A DNA stretch of 64,000 nucleotides from Betaproteobacteria bacterium (GCA_016717855.1 JADKEV010000004.1:211579-275578), one strand, 5' to 3'. Shown: positions 35,804 to 45,872, counted from the stretch's first letter. Translations and numbers: made by a program. Notes: a model not told the origin generated them from the letters alone.

Positions 35804-38575
35804 ATGAAGCGCATGTTGTTCAATGCCACCCAGGCCGAAGAACTGAGGGTGGCGATCGTCGACGGTCAGAAATTGATCGATCTCGACATCGAATCGGCAA
35901 CCAAAGAGCAGCGCAAGAGCAACATCTATAAAGGCGTCGTCACCCGGGTCGAACCCTCCCTCGAAGCATGCTTCGTCGATTACGGGACCGAACGGCACGG
36001 TTTCCTGCCGTTCAAGGAAATCGGCCGCGCCTACTTCCGGGACCCGAACGCCGACCCCGCGAAGCTGCGCATCCAGGACGCAATCAAGGAAGGGCAGGAG
36101 TTCATCGTCCAGGTCGACAAGGACGAGCGCGGCAACAAGGGTGCGGCGCTGACGACTTTCGTGTCGCTGGCGGGACGCTACCTGGTGCTGATGCCCAACA
36201 ACCCGCGCGGCGGCGGCGTGTCCCGGCGCATCGAAGGCGAAGAGCGCAACGAGCTGCGCGATACCATCGCGCAGCTGGAGATTCCGCCCGGCATGAGCAT
36301 CATCGCCCGGACCGCCGGCATCGGCCGTTCCGTCGAGGAATTGCAGTGGGACCTGAACTACCTGATGCAGCTCTGGACCGCCATTGATGGCGCCGCGGCC
36401 ACGCAGAAGGACGAACGCGGCAAGACCGCGAACCCGGCGCCGTTCCTGATCTACCAGGAATCGAGCCTGGTGATCCGCGCCATTCGCGACTACTTCCAGC
36501 CGGACATCGGCGAAATCCTGATCGACACCGAGGCGATTTTCGAGCAGGCGCAGCAGTTCATGAGCCACGTGATGCCGGACAACGTGCACCGGGTCAAGCT
36601 TTATCACGATGACGTGCCGCTGTTCTCCCGCTTCCAGATCGAGCACCAGATCGAGACCGCGTATTCGCGCGAAGTGCCGCTGCCCGCGGGCGGCGCCATC
36701 GTCATCGACCATACCGAGGCGCTGGTGTCGATCGACGTCAACTCCGCGCGCGCCACGCGCGGCGGCGACATCGAGACCACGGCGTTCAACACCAACTGCG
36801 AAGCGGCCGACGAAATCGCCCGCCAGCTGCGGCTGCGCGACCTGGGCGGCCTGATCGTCATCGACTTCATCGACATGGAAAGTCAGAAGAACCAGCGCGA
36901 AGTCGAGAACACGCTGAAGGAAGCGCTGCGCTTCGACCGCGCCCGCATCCAGCTGGGCAAGATCTCGCGCTTCGGGCTGATGGAACTTTCGCGCCAGCGC
37001 ATGCGCCCGGCGCTCGCCGAGTCGGCGCACATCGCCTGCCCGCGCTGCCACGGCACCGGCCATATCCGCGGAACGGAATCCACCGCGCTGCACATCCTGC
37101 GCATCATCCAGGAGGAATCGATGAAGGACAACAGCGCGCAGATCGTCGCGCAGGTCCCGGTCGACGTGGCCACCTTCCTGCTCAACGAAAAGCGCGCCGA
37201 CATCCAGGGACTGGAAGCGCGGTTGAAGGTCAATGTCGTGCTGGTGCCGAACATCCATCTGGAGACCCCGAATTACACGGTGACCCGCCTGCGCCACGAC
37301 GAACTCAACAACAGCGAGCCGTTGCCCGCCTCGTTCGAGATGGTCGAGAAGCCGGATGACGAGGAAGCGGCGCAGAAGAAGGCGGAAGAGGCCAAGGCGC
37401 CGCGGCAGGAGGCCGCCGTCAAGGGCGTGGCGCCCGGTGGCGCGCCGGCACCCATGCAGACGGTTGTTCCCCCCGCGCCTCCGCCAGCGCCGCCATCGAT
37501 GTGGCGCCGCTTCCTGAGCCTGTTCGAGGCCCCGCCGGCGCCCGAAGCAGAGAAGAAGCCGGTGGCGGCGCGTGCCGCCGCCGAGCGCGACACCCGCGGC
37601 CGGCGCGACCAGCCCCGGAACAACCGGCGCAATCGCGACGAGGAACGGCGCGAGCCGCGCCACGGCGGCGAAGGGCGAGAGCATCGCAAACCGCAGGAAG
37701 GCGGCCGGCAACAGCCCCGCCAGGAACGCCCGGCACCGGTGCAGGCCGAAGGGCAGGCTGCCGGCCAGCAAGGCAACAGCCGCCGTCGCGATCGCAGTGA
37801 ACGCGGCGAGCAGGGTGAGCGTCCGGAACGCGAGCAACGGCCGCCGCGCGATGGCAACCGCCAGCGTGAACCACGGCCGCCGAAACTCGCGCCCGAAGGC
37901 CAGGCGCCGGCAGTTGAAGCACCGGTCATGGCATTGACCGAAGGCGATCGTCCTGCGGCGGGCGGCGAACAACGCCCACCGCGGCGCGAGCGCGGCGAGC
38001 GCCGCAATCGTGGCGAACGTGGCGAGCGTGGTCCGCGCAGCGAGCAGGGTGCGCGCACGGGACAGCAGGATGGTCGCGGCCAGGAAGCGGGAGCGACGCA
38101 TGCTCCCGCGCCGGAATCCGCGCAACCCGACGTAGCGGGACCCACCGCAGCCGGCATGGCAGCATATGCGCTGGCGCACGGGGCGCCCGTGAACAGCACG
38201 CCGATCGAACCGGTGCGCGCGGCCGCGCCGGCATTGCAACCTGTTGCAACGCCTGTGCCGGCCAGCGAGCCTGCGACAGCCGCAGCTCCGAGAGCCGTGG
38301 AGCAGCGCCCTCAGGCGCACGCGCCGGCTCCGGCCCCGATTGAGCGCGAGGCGCGGCCTGCGGCTCCACCGGTCGCCGCCGCACCCTACGTGCTGCCGCC
38401 CGAGACGGGGCTCGTGATGGTCGAAACGGCAGCGGATCGTGCGCGCGTCCAGCAGGCGGCAGCAGCCGAACCAGCAGCGGCTGCGGCTCCGCCAGCGCCG
38501 CGTCGTGTGCGGCCGCCGCGGCCGGTCATCGTTGAAGAACCACTGGTCATCGTGGAAACCGTGCGCAAAGAGTAA
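35804..38575 (+). CDS. rne: Ribonuclease E
   Basis: A 923-residue RNase E. The catalytic half (to ~530) has the S1 domain (NIYKGVVTRVEPSLEACFVD), the DNase I-like site with catalytic aspartates in SIDVNSARATRGGDIE and LGGLIVIDFIDME, and the zinc-link CPRCHGTGH that joins dimers. The second half is a disordered Arg/Pro/Ala/Glu-rich scaffold with many basic patches (RRDQPRNNRRNRDEERRE), which in other species binds RNA and the degradosome enzymes. It processes rRNA, tRNA and mRNA at the inner membrane. A terminator follows the gene. Confidence 0.96.
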   Translation: MKRMLFNATQAEELRVAIVDGQKLIDLDIESATKEQRKSNIYKGVVTRVEPSLEACFVDYGTERHGFLPFKEIGRAYFRDPNADPAKLRIQDAIKEGQEFIVQVDKDERGNKGAALTTFVSLAGRYLVLMPNNPRGGGVSRRIEGEERNELRDTIAQLEIPPGMSIIARTAGIGRSVEELQWDLNYLMQLWTAIDGAAATQKDERGKTANPAPFLIYQESSLVIRAIRDYFQPDIGEILIDTEAIFEQAQQFMSHVMPDNVHRVKLYHDDVPLFSRFQIEHQIETAYSREVPLPAGGAIVIDHTEALVSIDVNSARATRGGDIETTAFNTNCEAADEIARQLRLRDLGGLIVIDFIDMESQKNQREVENTLKEALRFDRARIQLGKISRFGLMELSRQRMRPALAESAHIACPRCHGTGHIRGTESTALHILRIIQEESMKDNSAQIVAQVPVDVATFLLNEKRADIQGLEARLKVNVVLVPNIHLETPNYTVTRLRHDELNNSEPLPASFEMVEKPDDEEAAQKKAEEAKAPRQEAAVKGVAPGGAPAPMQTVVPPAPPPAPPSMWRRFLSLFEAPPAPEAEKKPVAARAAAERDTRGRRDQPRNNRRNRDEERREPRHGGEGREHRKPQEGGRQQPRQERPAPVQAEGQAAGQQGNSRRRDRSERGEQGERPEREQRPPRDGNRQREPRPPKLAPEGQAPAVEAPVMALTEGDRPAAGGEQRPPRRERGERRNRGERGERGPRSEQGARTGQQDGRGQEAGATHAPAPESAQPDVAGPTAAGMAAYALAHGAPVNSTPIEPVRAAAPALQPVATPVPASEPATAAAPRAVEQRPQAHAPAPAPIEREARPAAPPVAAAPYVLPPETGLVMVETAADRARVQQAAAAEPAAAAAPPAPRRVRPPRPVIVEEPLVIVETVRKE

Positions 38576-38582
38576 GACCCCC

Positions 38583-38607
38583 GAGGGCCGGCAATGCCGG
38601 CCCTCTT
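38583..38607 (+). terminator. Intrinsic terminator of rne
   Basis: A perfect 10-bp stem (GAGGGCCGGC / GCCGGCCCTC) with a 3-base loop begins 7 bases after the rne stop and is followed by TTAAATT. The T-tract is short, but the stem is very stable. Confidence 0.8.
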
Positions 38608-38622
38608 AAATTCCCACCTCCG

Positions 38623-39108
38623 ATGCCGCGCCTGCTGATCGTCTATCACTCGCAAACCGGCGGCACCGAGGCGCTGGCTACCGCGGCGTCGGTGGGCGCT
38701 GCCGCCATCGCGCAGACCGAGACCATCGTCAAGCGCGCGGCGGACGCGAGCGCCGGCGATTTGCTCGCTGCCGACGGCCTGTTGCTGGGGACGCCGGAGA
38801 ATTTCGGCTACATGTCGGGCATGCTGAAAGACTTCTTCGACCGCGCGTACTACGCGTGCGAAAACAAGGTGACAGGCCGTCCGTACAGCGTCTTTGTCTG
38901 CGCGGGCAACGATGGCACCGGCGCCATGCGTGAGGTCGACCGCATCGTGACGGGGCTGCGCATGAGAAAGGTCCACCCGGGCGTGATCGCGCGGCGCGTC
39001 GGCGGCATGGCCGGATCGAGCCGGGGCCACCTGGACCCGGCCGACATCGCGCAGGCGCAGGAACTCGGCGGCACGCTGGCGGCCGGCCTGGCCTACGGGA
39101 TTTTCTGA
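38623..39108 (+). CDS. Flavodoxin-like NADPH-dependent FMN reductase family protein
   Basis: A 161-residue flavodoxin fold. The phosphate-binding loop is YHSQTGGTEALA (residues ~8-19), and the flavin-ring loops are GTPENFGYMSGMLKDFFDR and CAGNDGTGAMRE. The protein probably binds FMN and carries out electron transfer or quinone reduction; partners are unknown. It starts 15 bases after the rne terminator without a good ribosome site, and it is convergent with the phosphatase gene. Confidence 0.85.
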   Translation: MPRLLIVYHSQTGGTEALATAASVGAAAIAQTETIVKRAADASAGDLLAADGLLLGTPENFGYMSGMLKDFFDRAYYACENKVTGRPYSVFVCAGNDGTGAMREVDRIVTGLRMRKVHPGVIARRVGGMAGSSRGHLDPADIAQAQELGGTLAAGLAYGIF

Positions 39109-39139
39109 GCGGCGATCCTGCGCGCCGCAGCGGCTTGCG

Positions 39140-39700
39140 CTAGCGTGAAGTCGATCCGGGGTCGCGCGCCATGACGGCCGTTCGGGCCGGACCGCCAGGG
39201 CCGTTCGCCCGACGCCGAAGTTCGGCGATGAGGCCATCGGCGCCGGCCTCGATCTGATCCAGCGCCACCTCGAACGCGCCCGCGCCCGAATAGTACGGAT
39301 CGGCGATCTCGTCGAGCCCCAGATGCGGGGCGAAGTCCAGCAGCCGCCCGAGGTATCCGGCGAATCCGGCGGGCCGCAGCGTGCGCAGCAGCCGCAGATT
39401 GTAGTTGTCCATCCCGAGCACGTAGTCGAACAGCAGAAAGTCCGCCTGCACCACCGGCCGCGAGCGGATCGCGGACAGGTCATACCCGCGCCGCGCCGCG
39501 GCGGCCGCGGCGCGCGGATCGGGCGGATCGCCCGCATGGCCGCCATGGGTACCGGCGGAATCGATCAGCAAGCGGTCGGCCAGACCGGCAACGGTAGCGC
39601 GCCTGCGGAAGACGGCTTCCGCTGTGGGCGACCTGCAGATATTGCCCATGCAAACGAATAGCACGCTGGTCGTTGTGGCCGCCTGGGGCTCGCTTGTCAT
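39140..39700 (-). CDS. Low-molecular-weight protein-tyrosine phosphatase
   Basis: A 186-residue phosphatase with the P-loop CMGNICRS (C17 and R23 of the CX5RS motif) and the general acid D134 in DPYY. Such enzymes remove phosphate from tyrosine kinases or small substrates, often in exopolysaccharide control, but no kinase lies nearby. The C-terminal ~25 residues after ELRRRANG are extra. It follows uvrB by 12 bases. Confidence 0.93.
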   Translation of the reverse strand: MTSEPQAATTTSVLFVCMGNICRSPTAEAVFRRRATVAGLADRLLIDSAGTHGGHAGDPPDPRAAAAAARRGYDLSAIRSRPVVQADFLLFDYVLGMDNYNLRLLRTLRPAGFAGYLGRLLDFAPHLGLDEIADPYYSGAGAFEVALDQIEAGADGLIAELRRRANGPGGPARTAVMARDPGSTSR

Positions 39701-39712
39701 GGCGGCCCTCGC

Positions 39713-41740
39713 CTACTTGGTCACTGCGATGCCGAACAACTGCTCGCGCAACTTGAACAAGCGGTCGCGCAATTCGGCGGCGCGCTCGAACTCGAGGTTC
39801 TTCGCCGCGTCGATCATGCCCTTCTCCAGCGCCTTCAACTCCGTCTCGCGATCACGCGTGCTCATCGAGTCGTACCTGGCCTTGCTCTGCGCCGCCCGCA
39901 CGTGCTTCTTGCCTTCGTCGACGTCGTAGATCCCGTCGATGATGTCCTTGATCCGCTTCTCCACGCCCTTCGGCGTGATGCCGTGCCGGATGTTGTATTC
40001 GACCTGCTTGCGCCGGCGCCGGTCGGTCTCGCTGATCGCGAACTTCATCGAATCGGTCATCTTGTCGGCATAGAGGATCGCCATGCCGTTGATGTGCCGG
40101 GCGGCGCGGCCGATGGTCTGGATCAGCGAGCGCGCGGCGCGCAGGAAGCCCTCCTTGTCGGCGTCCAGGATCACGACCAGCGACACCTCGGGTATGTCCA
40201 GGCCCTCGCGCAGCAGGTTGATCCCGACCAGCACGTCGAACTCGCCCAGGCGCAGATCGCGGATGATCTCAACCCGCTCGACCGTCTCGATGTCGGAATG
40301 CAGGTAGCGCGCCTTCACGCCGTGCTCGTTCAGGTAGTCGGTGAGGTCCTCGGCCATCCGCTTGGTGAGCGTCGTCACCAGCGTGCGCTCGCCGCGCTGG
40401 ACGCGCAGCGTGATCTCGGACAGCGCGTCGTCGACCTGCGTCGATGCGGGACGGACTTCGATCACCGGATCCACGAGGCCGGTGGGCCGCACGACCTGTT
40501 CGACCACCTGCCCCGCGTGCGCCTCTTCGTATGCCGCGGGCGTCGCCGACACGAACACCGTTTGCGGCATCAGCTTCTCGAACTCGTCGAAGCGCAGCGG
40601 CCGGTTGTCCAGCGCCGAGGGCAGGCGGAAGCCGTACTCGACCAGGTTTTCCTTGCGCATCCGGTCGCCCCGGTACATGCCGTTCAACTGGCCGATCAGG
40701 ACGTGGCTTTCGTCGAGGAACATCAGCGCGTCGGTGGCGAGGTAGTCGATGAGCGTAGGCGGCGGCTCGCCCGCCTTGCGGTCTGACAAGTGCCGGGAGT
40801 AGTTCTCGATGCCCTTGCAGAAACCGATCTCGACCAGCATCTCGAGGTCGAACCGGGTGCGCTGGTCGATGCGCTGAAGCTCGACCAGCTTGTTCTCCTT
40901 CGCGAACTGCTCCTTGCGCTCCGCCAGTTCCACCTTGATGCGCTCCACCGCCCGCAGCGCCGTCGCCCGCGGCGTCACGTAGTGGCTGGACGGGAACACG
41001 GTGAAGCGGGTGAGCTTGGTCTTGACCTGGCCGGTCAGCGCGTCGAACATCTGGATCGACTCCACCTCGTCGTCGAACAAGCTGACGCGAACCGCGAACT
41101 CGGCGTGCTCGGCCGGAAAGATGTCCAGCACGTCGCCGCGCACGCGAAACGTGCCGCGCTTGAACTCGAATTCATTGCGGTCGTACTGCATCTCCGTGAG
41201 GCGCTTGATCGCCTCGCGCTGGGTCATCTTCTCGCCCTGGCGCAGGAGCAGGATCATGCTGTGATAGTCGGACGGGTCGCCGATGCCGTAGATGGCCGAA
41301 ACGGTGGCCACGATGATGACGTCGCGCCGCTCGAGCAACGACTTCGTCGCCGACAGGCGCATCTGCTCGATGTGCTCGTTGATCGATGAATCCTTTTCGA
41401 TGTACAGGTCGCGCGAGGGAACGTACGCCTCGGGCTGGTAGTAGTCGTAGTAGCTGACGAAGTACTCGACGGCGTTGTCGGGGAAGAACTCGCGGAACTC
41501 CGAGTAGAGCTGCGCCGCCAGCGTCTTGTTCGGCGCCATCACGATCGCCGGCCGGCCCAACCGGGCGATCACGTTGGCCATGGTGAAAGTCTTGCCCGAG
41601 CCTGTCACGCCCAGCAGGGTCTGGTAGCTCAGCCCATCCTGGAAACCCTCGACAAGTTTGGCGATCGCTTCGGGTTGGTCCCCAGCGGGCTCGAAGGGAA
41701 GATGCAGGCGAAAGGGGCTGTTCGGGAACTCGGCGGACAT
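39713..41740 (-). CDS. uvrB: Excinuclease ABC subunit B
   Basis: A 675-residue UvrB starting MSAEFPNSPFRLHLPFEPAG. It has the Walker A motif GVTGSGKTFT, the beta-hairpin YYDYYQPEAYVPSRDLYIEK, helicase motifs (FLDESHV, VSATPAAYE, QTIGRAARH) and the C-terminal UVR motif (LEFERAAELRDRLFKLREQL). It verifies lesions in nucleotide excision repair. A 51-codon in-frame extension upstream lies inside the divergent aminotransferase gene and is not used. I see no LexA box in the 40-base divergent spacer. Confidence 0.97.
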   Translation of the reverse strand: MSAEFPNSPFRLHLPFEPAGDQPEAIAKLVEGFQDGLSYQTLLGVTGSGKTFTMANVIARLGRPAIVMAPNKTLAAQLYSEFREFFPDNAVEYFVSYYDYYQPEAYVPSRDLYIEKDSSINEHIEQMRLSATKSLLERRDVIIVATVSAIYGIGDPSDYHSMILLLRQGEKMTQREAIKRLTEMQYDRNEFEFKRGTFRVRGDVLDIFPAEHAEFAVRVSLFDDEVESIQMFDALTGQVKTKLTRFTVFPSSHYVTPRATALRAVERIKVELAERKEQFAKENKLVELQRIDQRTRFDLEMLVEIGFCKGIENYSRHLSDRKAGEPPPTLIDYLATDALMFLDESHVLIGQLNGMYRGDRMRKENLVEYGFRLPSALDNRPLRFDEFEKLMPQTVFVSATPAAYEEAHAGQVVEQVVRPTGLVDPVIEVRPASTQVDDALSEITLRVQRGERTLVTTLTKRMAEDLTDYLNEHGVKARYLHSDIETVERVEIIRDLRLGEFDVLVGINLLREGLDIPEVSLVVILDADKEGFLRAARSLIQTIGRAARHINGMAILYADKMTDSMKFAISETDRRRRKQVEYNIRHGITPKGVEKRIKDIIDGIYDVDEGKKHVRAAQSKARYDSMSTRDRETELKALEKGMIDAAKNLEFERAAELRDRLFKLREQLFGIAVTK

Positions 41741-41780
41741 AGGTACAATAGAGGGCTGGCCAACCCTTGATCGTATCATC

Positions 41781-42995
41781 ATGAACGCTCCCACGCCCAC
41801 CACCCTGTTCGGCGCAGTCGAGTTGGCGCCGCGCGACCCGATTCTGGGTGTCACCGAGGCTTTCAACGCCGATCCGAATCCGCGCAAGGTCAACCTGGGC
41901 GTGGGCGTCTACAACGACGACGCCGGCAAACTGCCGCTGCTGGAGTGCGTGAAGCGCGTGGAAAAGGACCTGACGTCCCGGTCCGCCGCGCGCGGCTACC
42001 TGCCCATCGACGGCATCGCGGCCTACGACAAGGCGACGCAGTCGCTGGTCTTCGGCGCGGATAGCGAAGCCGTGCGCTCGGGGCGGATCGTCACTGTGCA
42101 GGCGCTGGGCGGGACCGGCGCGCTGAAAGTCGGCGCCGATTTCCTGCGCCGGGTGCTGCCGGACGCCGAGGTCTGGATCAGCGATCCGAGCTGGGAAAAC
42201 CACCGGGCGCTGTTCGAAAACGCCGGCTTCAAGGTCAACACCTACCGCTACTACGATTCCGGGACGCACGGCCTCGATTTCGCCGGCATGATCGACGCTA
42301 TCGATTCGATGCCCGCCGGCTCGATCATCGTGCTGCACGCCTGCTGCCACAACCCGACCGGCGTCGATCCGACGGACGCGCAGTGGACCACGATCATCGA
42401 GAGGGTCCGGGACCGCGGCCTGGTGCCGATGCTCGACCTCGCCTACCAGGGATTCGGCGAAAGCACCGAATCCGACGCGGGCGTAGTGCGGCGCTTCGCG
42501 GCTACGCCCGGCTCCTTCCTGGTCGCCAATTCGTTCTCCAAGTCGTTTTCGTTGTACGGCGAGCGGGTCGGTGCGCTGTCTATCGTGACCGCGGATGCGC
42601 AGGAGGCCGCGCGCGTGTTGTCGCAGGTCAAGCGCGTCGTGCGCACGAATTACTCCAATCCCCCCACCCACGGCGGACTGATCGTGGCCACGGTTTTGTC
42701 GTCGCCGGAGCTGCGCAACTTGTGGGACAAGGAACTGCGCGAAATGCGCGACCGCATCCACGCGATGCGCCGGCAACTGGTCGACCAGCTCAAGCAGCGC
42801 ACGTCCCAGGACTTCTCCTTCATCCTCCAGCAGCGCGGGATGTTCTCATACTCCGGCTTGTCGAAGGAAGCTGTGCAGGCGCTGCGCACCAGGCACGCGG
42901 TCTACGCGATCGACAGCGGCCGCATCTGCGTCGCGGCGCTCAATTCGCAAAACCTCGAGTACGTGGCGATAGCGATCGCCGACGTCCTGCAGTGA
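41781..42995 (+). CDS. Class I aspartate/aromatic amino acid aminotransferase
   Basis: A 404-residue PLP enzyme of the AspC/TyrB family. The start (DPILGVTEAFNADPNPRKVN), the HACCHNPTGVD motif, the PLP lysine region SFSKSFSLYGERVG and the carboxylate-binding RICVAALN near the end are all present. It should transfer the amino group between aspartate or aromatic amino acids and 2-oxo acids. A TACAAT at 41744-41749 may be the -10 element. The divergent uvrB/aminotransferase pair is a conserved betaproteobacterial arrangement. Its stop directly abuts the stop of the convergent prenyltransferase gene. Confidence 0.93.
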   Translation: MNAPTPTTLFGAVELAPRDPILGVTEAFNADPNPRKVNLGVGVYNDDAGKLPLLECVKRVEKDLTSRSAARGYLPIDGIAAYDKATQSLVFGADSEAVRSGRIVTVQALGGTGALKVGADFLRRVLPDAEVWISDPSWENHRALFENAGFKVNTYRYYDSGTHGLDFAGMIDAIDSMPAGSIIVLHACCHNPTGVDPTDAQWTTIIERVRDRGLVPMLDLAYQGFGESTESDAGVVRRFAATPGSFLVANSFSKSFSLYGERVGALSIVTADAQEAARVLSQVKRVVRTNYSNPPTHGGLIVATVLSSPELRNLWDKELREMRDRIHAMRRQLVDQLKQRTSQDFSFILQQRGMFSYSGLSKEAVQALRTRHAVYAIDSGRICVAALNSQNLEYVAIAIADVLQ

Positions 42996-43859
42996 TCAGC
43001 GCATGATCAGCACGACGGCAGCGAGCCAGGCCACCGCCGTCGCCAGCAGGTGCCGGTCGGCGAACAGCAGCCTGCTGGGATCGCCGTCATCGTCGATGCG
43101 CAGAACGTAGAGGTAGCGGAACACGCCGTACGTGACGATGGGTATGGTGAACGGTAGATCCGCCGCGCCATGCAGGGCCGCCGTGTCGGGGCTGATGGTA
43201 TACAAGCCGTACGCAGCAAGCGTGAGCGTCGCGCAGATGCCCAGCATCTGGTCCAGCAGCGGCAGCGAGTAGTCCCCCAGCACGCTCCTGGTGTTGCCCA
43301 GCAGCGAGCCCGGCGCAACGAGTTCGCCCCGCCGTTTGCCCAGCGCCAGCAGCAGCGTCAGCGCGAAGCCGCAGAGCAGCAGCCAGTGCGAGGGCGGAAT
43401 GCCGAGCCCGACCGTCCCGGCGAACAGCCGCAGTTGGAACCCGCCGGCGATGGCGAAGGCGTCGGCGATCACCACGTGCTTGAGCCACAGGGTGTACGCG
43501 ACATTCAGCCCCAGATACGCCGATACCAGGAACACCATCGGCGCGCCCAGGCGGCCCGCGAGCGCGTACGCCCCGGCCGCCAGCAGCAGCGCCAGTAACG
43601 CCACCTGGCGACCGCCCAGCCGTCCTGCGGCGATGGCTCGCGAGCGCTTCACCGGATGCCGGCGATCCGCGGCGCGATCGATCCAGTCGTTGTAGAGATA
43701 AACCGCGCTCGAGGCCAGGCAGAACGCGATGAATGCCAGCCCCGCATCCAGCAGGTCCGCACCCGCCCACCGATGGCCAAACAGCGTTCCGACCAGGACG
43801 AATGCGTTCTTTGCCCACTGCTTCGGCCGCATCGCCACCACCGCGTCGCGAAATTTCAT
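42996..43859 (-). CDS. UbiA-family prenyltransferase, decaprenyl-phosphate phosphoribosyltransferase-like
   Basis: A 287-residue polytopic membrane protein. The Asp motifs of the UbiA superfamily are present: YLYNDWIDRAADRRHPVKRS (NDxxDxxxD type) and ADAFAIAGGFQLRLFAG. Starts such as MKFRDAVVAMRPKQWAKN ('RPKQWxKN') mark the branch that includes DPPR synthases, which attach phosphoribose to polyprenyl phosphate. The epimerase partners DprE1/DprE2 are not in the window. It is divergent from the polytopic membrane protein gene. A TATAAT at 43897-43902 serves one or both. Confidence 0.85.
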   Translation of the reverse strand: MKFRDAVVAMRPKQWAKNAFVLVGTLFGHRWAGADLLDAGLAFIAFCLASSAVYLYNDWIDRAADRRHPVKRSRAIAAGRLGGRQVALLALLLAAGAYALAGRLGAPMVFLVSAYLGLNVAYTLWLKHVVIADAFAIAGGFQLRLFAGTVGLGIPPSHWLLLCGFALTLLLALGKRRGELVAPGSLLGNTRSVLGDYSLPLLDQMLGICATLTLAAYGLYTISPDTAALHGAADLPFTIPIVTYGVFRYLYVLRIDDDGDPSRLLFADRHLLATAVAWLAAVVLIMR

Positions 43860-43912
43860 TGCCTCGGGTCCGTGCAGGAATGGAATAGCCTGCCAGTATA
43901 ATCGCCACATTC

Positions 43913-45817
43913 ATGCTCACCCGCCGCTTCGTCCTCCTGCTGTCGATCCTGTTGCTCGTCGCCGGAACGGCGCGCATCGGCTGGATGGCAGGCCATCAGC
44001 CGCTGCTGGGTTACGCCAACCAGTTCGACATGGGCCGCACGTCGGCTTGTTTCGGAATGTGGCCCGACCTGCCCGAACCGGGGCGCTACGAGGCGCACCT
44101 TCACGCGCCGGTCGCGCGGTACGTCGAAGGGGAACATCGCCCGGACGAGTGCTACGCGAGTTCCGAGTTGTTGTTCGCCGGCATCGGAATGGCCGCATGG
44201 AAGCTCGCGGCCGATGCCGGCCTCGCGCCACCGGCGGCGATGGACTTGCGCCACGTAGGCGGGGTCAAGGCGATCGCGCTGGTACTGCTGGCGCTGGTCT
44301 TCACGCTCTTGCTCCGCGAGCGGCCGGCGTGGATGCTGGCGCACTCCGCCGCATTCGCGCTGGTGCTGGCCGATCCCGTCGTGACCTTGTGGCTGAATAC
44401 GCTTTACACGGAGTTCGCCGCCGTTTTCTTTGCCTATGCGGCGGTAATGTGCCTGGTTGTGATAGCGGGCATCGCGCCGGAACGCGGCGGGTGGTATGTC
44501 GCCTTCGGCGTTGCACTGCTCGGCCTGGGGCTGTCCCGCCAGCAACACGCGTTGTTGCCGGCCTGCCTGTTGCTCCTGGCCTGGCCGGTCATCAGGCAAC
44601 ACCATCGGCGGTTCGCCTGGCCCCTGGCGGCCGTGGCAGTCGCGGTGCTCGCGCTGCAGCTGGCTGTCATCGCCAGGCCGCCGAGCATCGGCGCCGCGAA
44701 CAACGCAAATGTCGTGCTGGGCACGCTGCTGCCGGCCAGCAGCGACCCGGGCAAGTCGCTGCCGAAGCTCGGCCTGCCCGCCGGCTGCGACGCCGTTATC
44801 GGCGCCACATGGTACGTGACGATGGGTGAAGACCTGGATGCCCGATGCCCGGGCGTACTGACGATCTCCAGGCTGCGTATCGCCGGCCTCATTACCGCGG
44901 AACCTATGATCGCCGTCCGAGCGCTGATGAAAGCGGCGCCACTGTCGCAAGCGATGCTGTTGCGGCACCTCGGGATCGACGCAAGCAAGGCTTATGGCGC
45001 CATCGAAGAGCAAGCCCTGCCCTTCGGCTTTTCGGTTGGGGCAATCGTCGAACGGCTTCCCCTTTCCGTGTATCTGGGTGCGTTGCTCGCGCTGCTCGCC
45101 GCACTCGCCGTGTCGCTCGTGGCGTGGACGGCCGCGACCCTTCGCAACGGTTCGCCATCCATGGCGTCGCTGCTGGGCAGCGCCCTGGGCGGAATCGCCG
45201 TTTACGCAATTCTCACCAGCGTCTTCGGCGACGGCCTGGTCGAGATCCCCCGGCACGCGCATCTGGGCGGAGTTGCTCTGCTGGCGCTGGCCATTCTGGG
45301 CGTGGCGTTGGCGGCGACCCGGATGCGCCCGCGGTTGCGTGGCGGCGTGCGCCCCTCCCTCCACGCGCGCGCGGAGGGTACCTTCTGGTTCGGCTGGGGA
45401 TTGCTGGGCGCCGTCGCTGTCGTTCCCGTATCGAGCCCGCTCTGGCTTGCTGCCTGGAAGCAGCAGCCTCTCGCGATCGGCGCGGTGGACGAACCGCGGT
45501 CCAATCTGCTGAACGCGCCGGTGGTCCGTTTGCGCGGATGGGTGATGGACCCGTTCGGGCCCGTCCGCGCAGTGACCGTGATCAACGGCACGATCCGCCT
45601 GGAAGCACGCCCCTGGGTGCATCCGGCCGATCCCCTGGGAGTGGCGCTCGGACGCATATTTCCGACTTACCGCGATCCCACCCATGCGCGCTTCGAAACG
45701 GTGATCGATACTGTTCCTTTCGGGGGCAAGCCGATCAGCGTCCGCACCTATGCGCAAACCCGCGATGGGATTACGACGGAAATCGACCGCAGGATTCTCC
45801 GGCGTCCGGCGCCATGA
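43913..45817 (+). CDS. Large polytopic membrane protein, possible GT-C glycosyltransferase
   Basis: A 634-residue protein with about ten hydrophobic helices: one at the N-terminus, a cluster at ~115-260 and a group at ~370-520. A soluble C-terminal domain (~535-634) begins VVRLRGWVMDPFGPVRAVTV. The conserved loop LWLNTLYTEFAAVFFAY and the general layout resemble lipid-linked sugar transferases, but I see no catalytic motif that proves it. Its position beside a polyprenyl-phosphoribosyltransferase supports a glycan role. The TATAAT at 43897-43902 is 11 bases from the ATG, so the mRNA may be nearly leaderless. Confidence 0.6.
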   Translation: MLTRRFVLLLSILLLVAGTARIGWMAGHQPLLGYANQFDMGRTSACFGMWPDLPEPGRYEAHLHAPVARYVEGEHRPDECYASSELLFAGIGMAAWKLAADAGLAPPAAMDLRHVGGVKAIALVLLALVFTLLLRERPAWMLAHSAAFALVLADPVVTLWLNTLYTEFAAVFFAYAAVMCLVVIAGIAPERGGWYVAFGVALLGLGLSRQQHALLPACLLLLAWPVIRQHHRRFAWPLAAVAVAVLALQLAVIARPPSIGAANNANVVLGTLLPASSDPGKSLPKLGLPAGCDAVIGATWYVTMGEDLDARCPGVLTISRLRIAGLITAEPMIAVRALMKAAPLSQAMLLRHLGIDASKAYGAIEEQALPFGFSVGAIVERLPLSVYLGALLALLAALAVSLVAWTAATLRNGSPSMASLLGSALGGIAVYAILTSVFGDGLVEIPRHAHLGGVALLALAILGVALAATRMRPRLRGGVRPSLHARAEGTFWFGWGLLGAVAVVPVSSPLWLAAWKQQPLAIGAVDEPRSNLLNAPVVRLRGWVMDPFGPVRAVTVINGTIRLEARPWVHPADPLGVALGRIFPTYRDPTHARFETVIDTVPFGGKPISVRTYAQTRDGITTEIDRRILRRPAP

Positions 45818-45872
45818 TCGCGCGGGACCACCCCGGCGACCGCAGTAGGGATTGTTGTATTCTCTCGGACAG

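Noticed and set aside
35699..38320. An 873-codon open frame antisense to rne
   Set aside because: Its product is an Arg/His/Ala-rich translation of the GC-rich opposite strand with no family features, while rne in the other frame has complete RNase E motifs.
41741..41780. A LexA operator before uvrB
   Set aside because: No CTGT-N8-ACAG or similar palindrome is present in the spacer.
41741..41893. N-terminal extension of UvrB
   Set aside because: It lies within the divergent aminotransferase gene and is absent from UvrB proteins.
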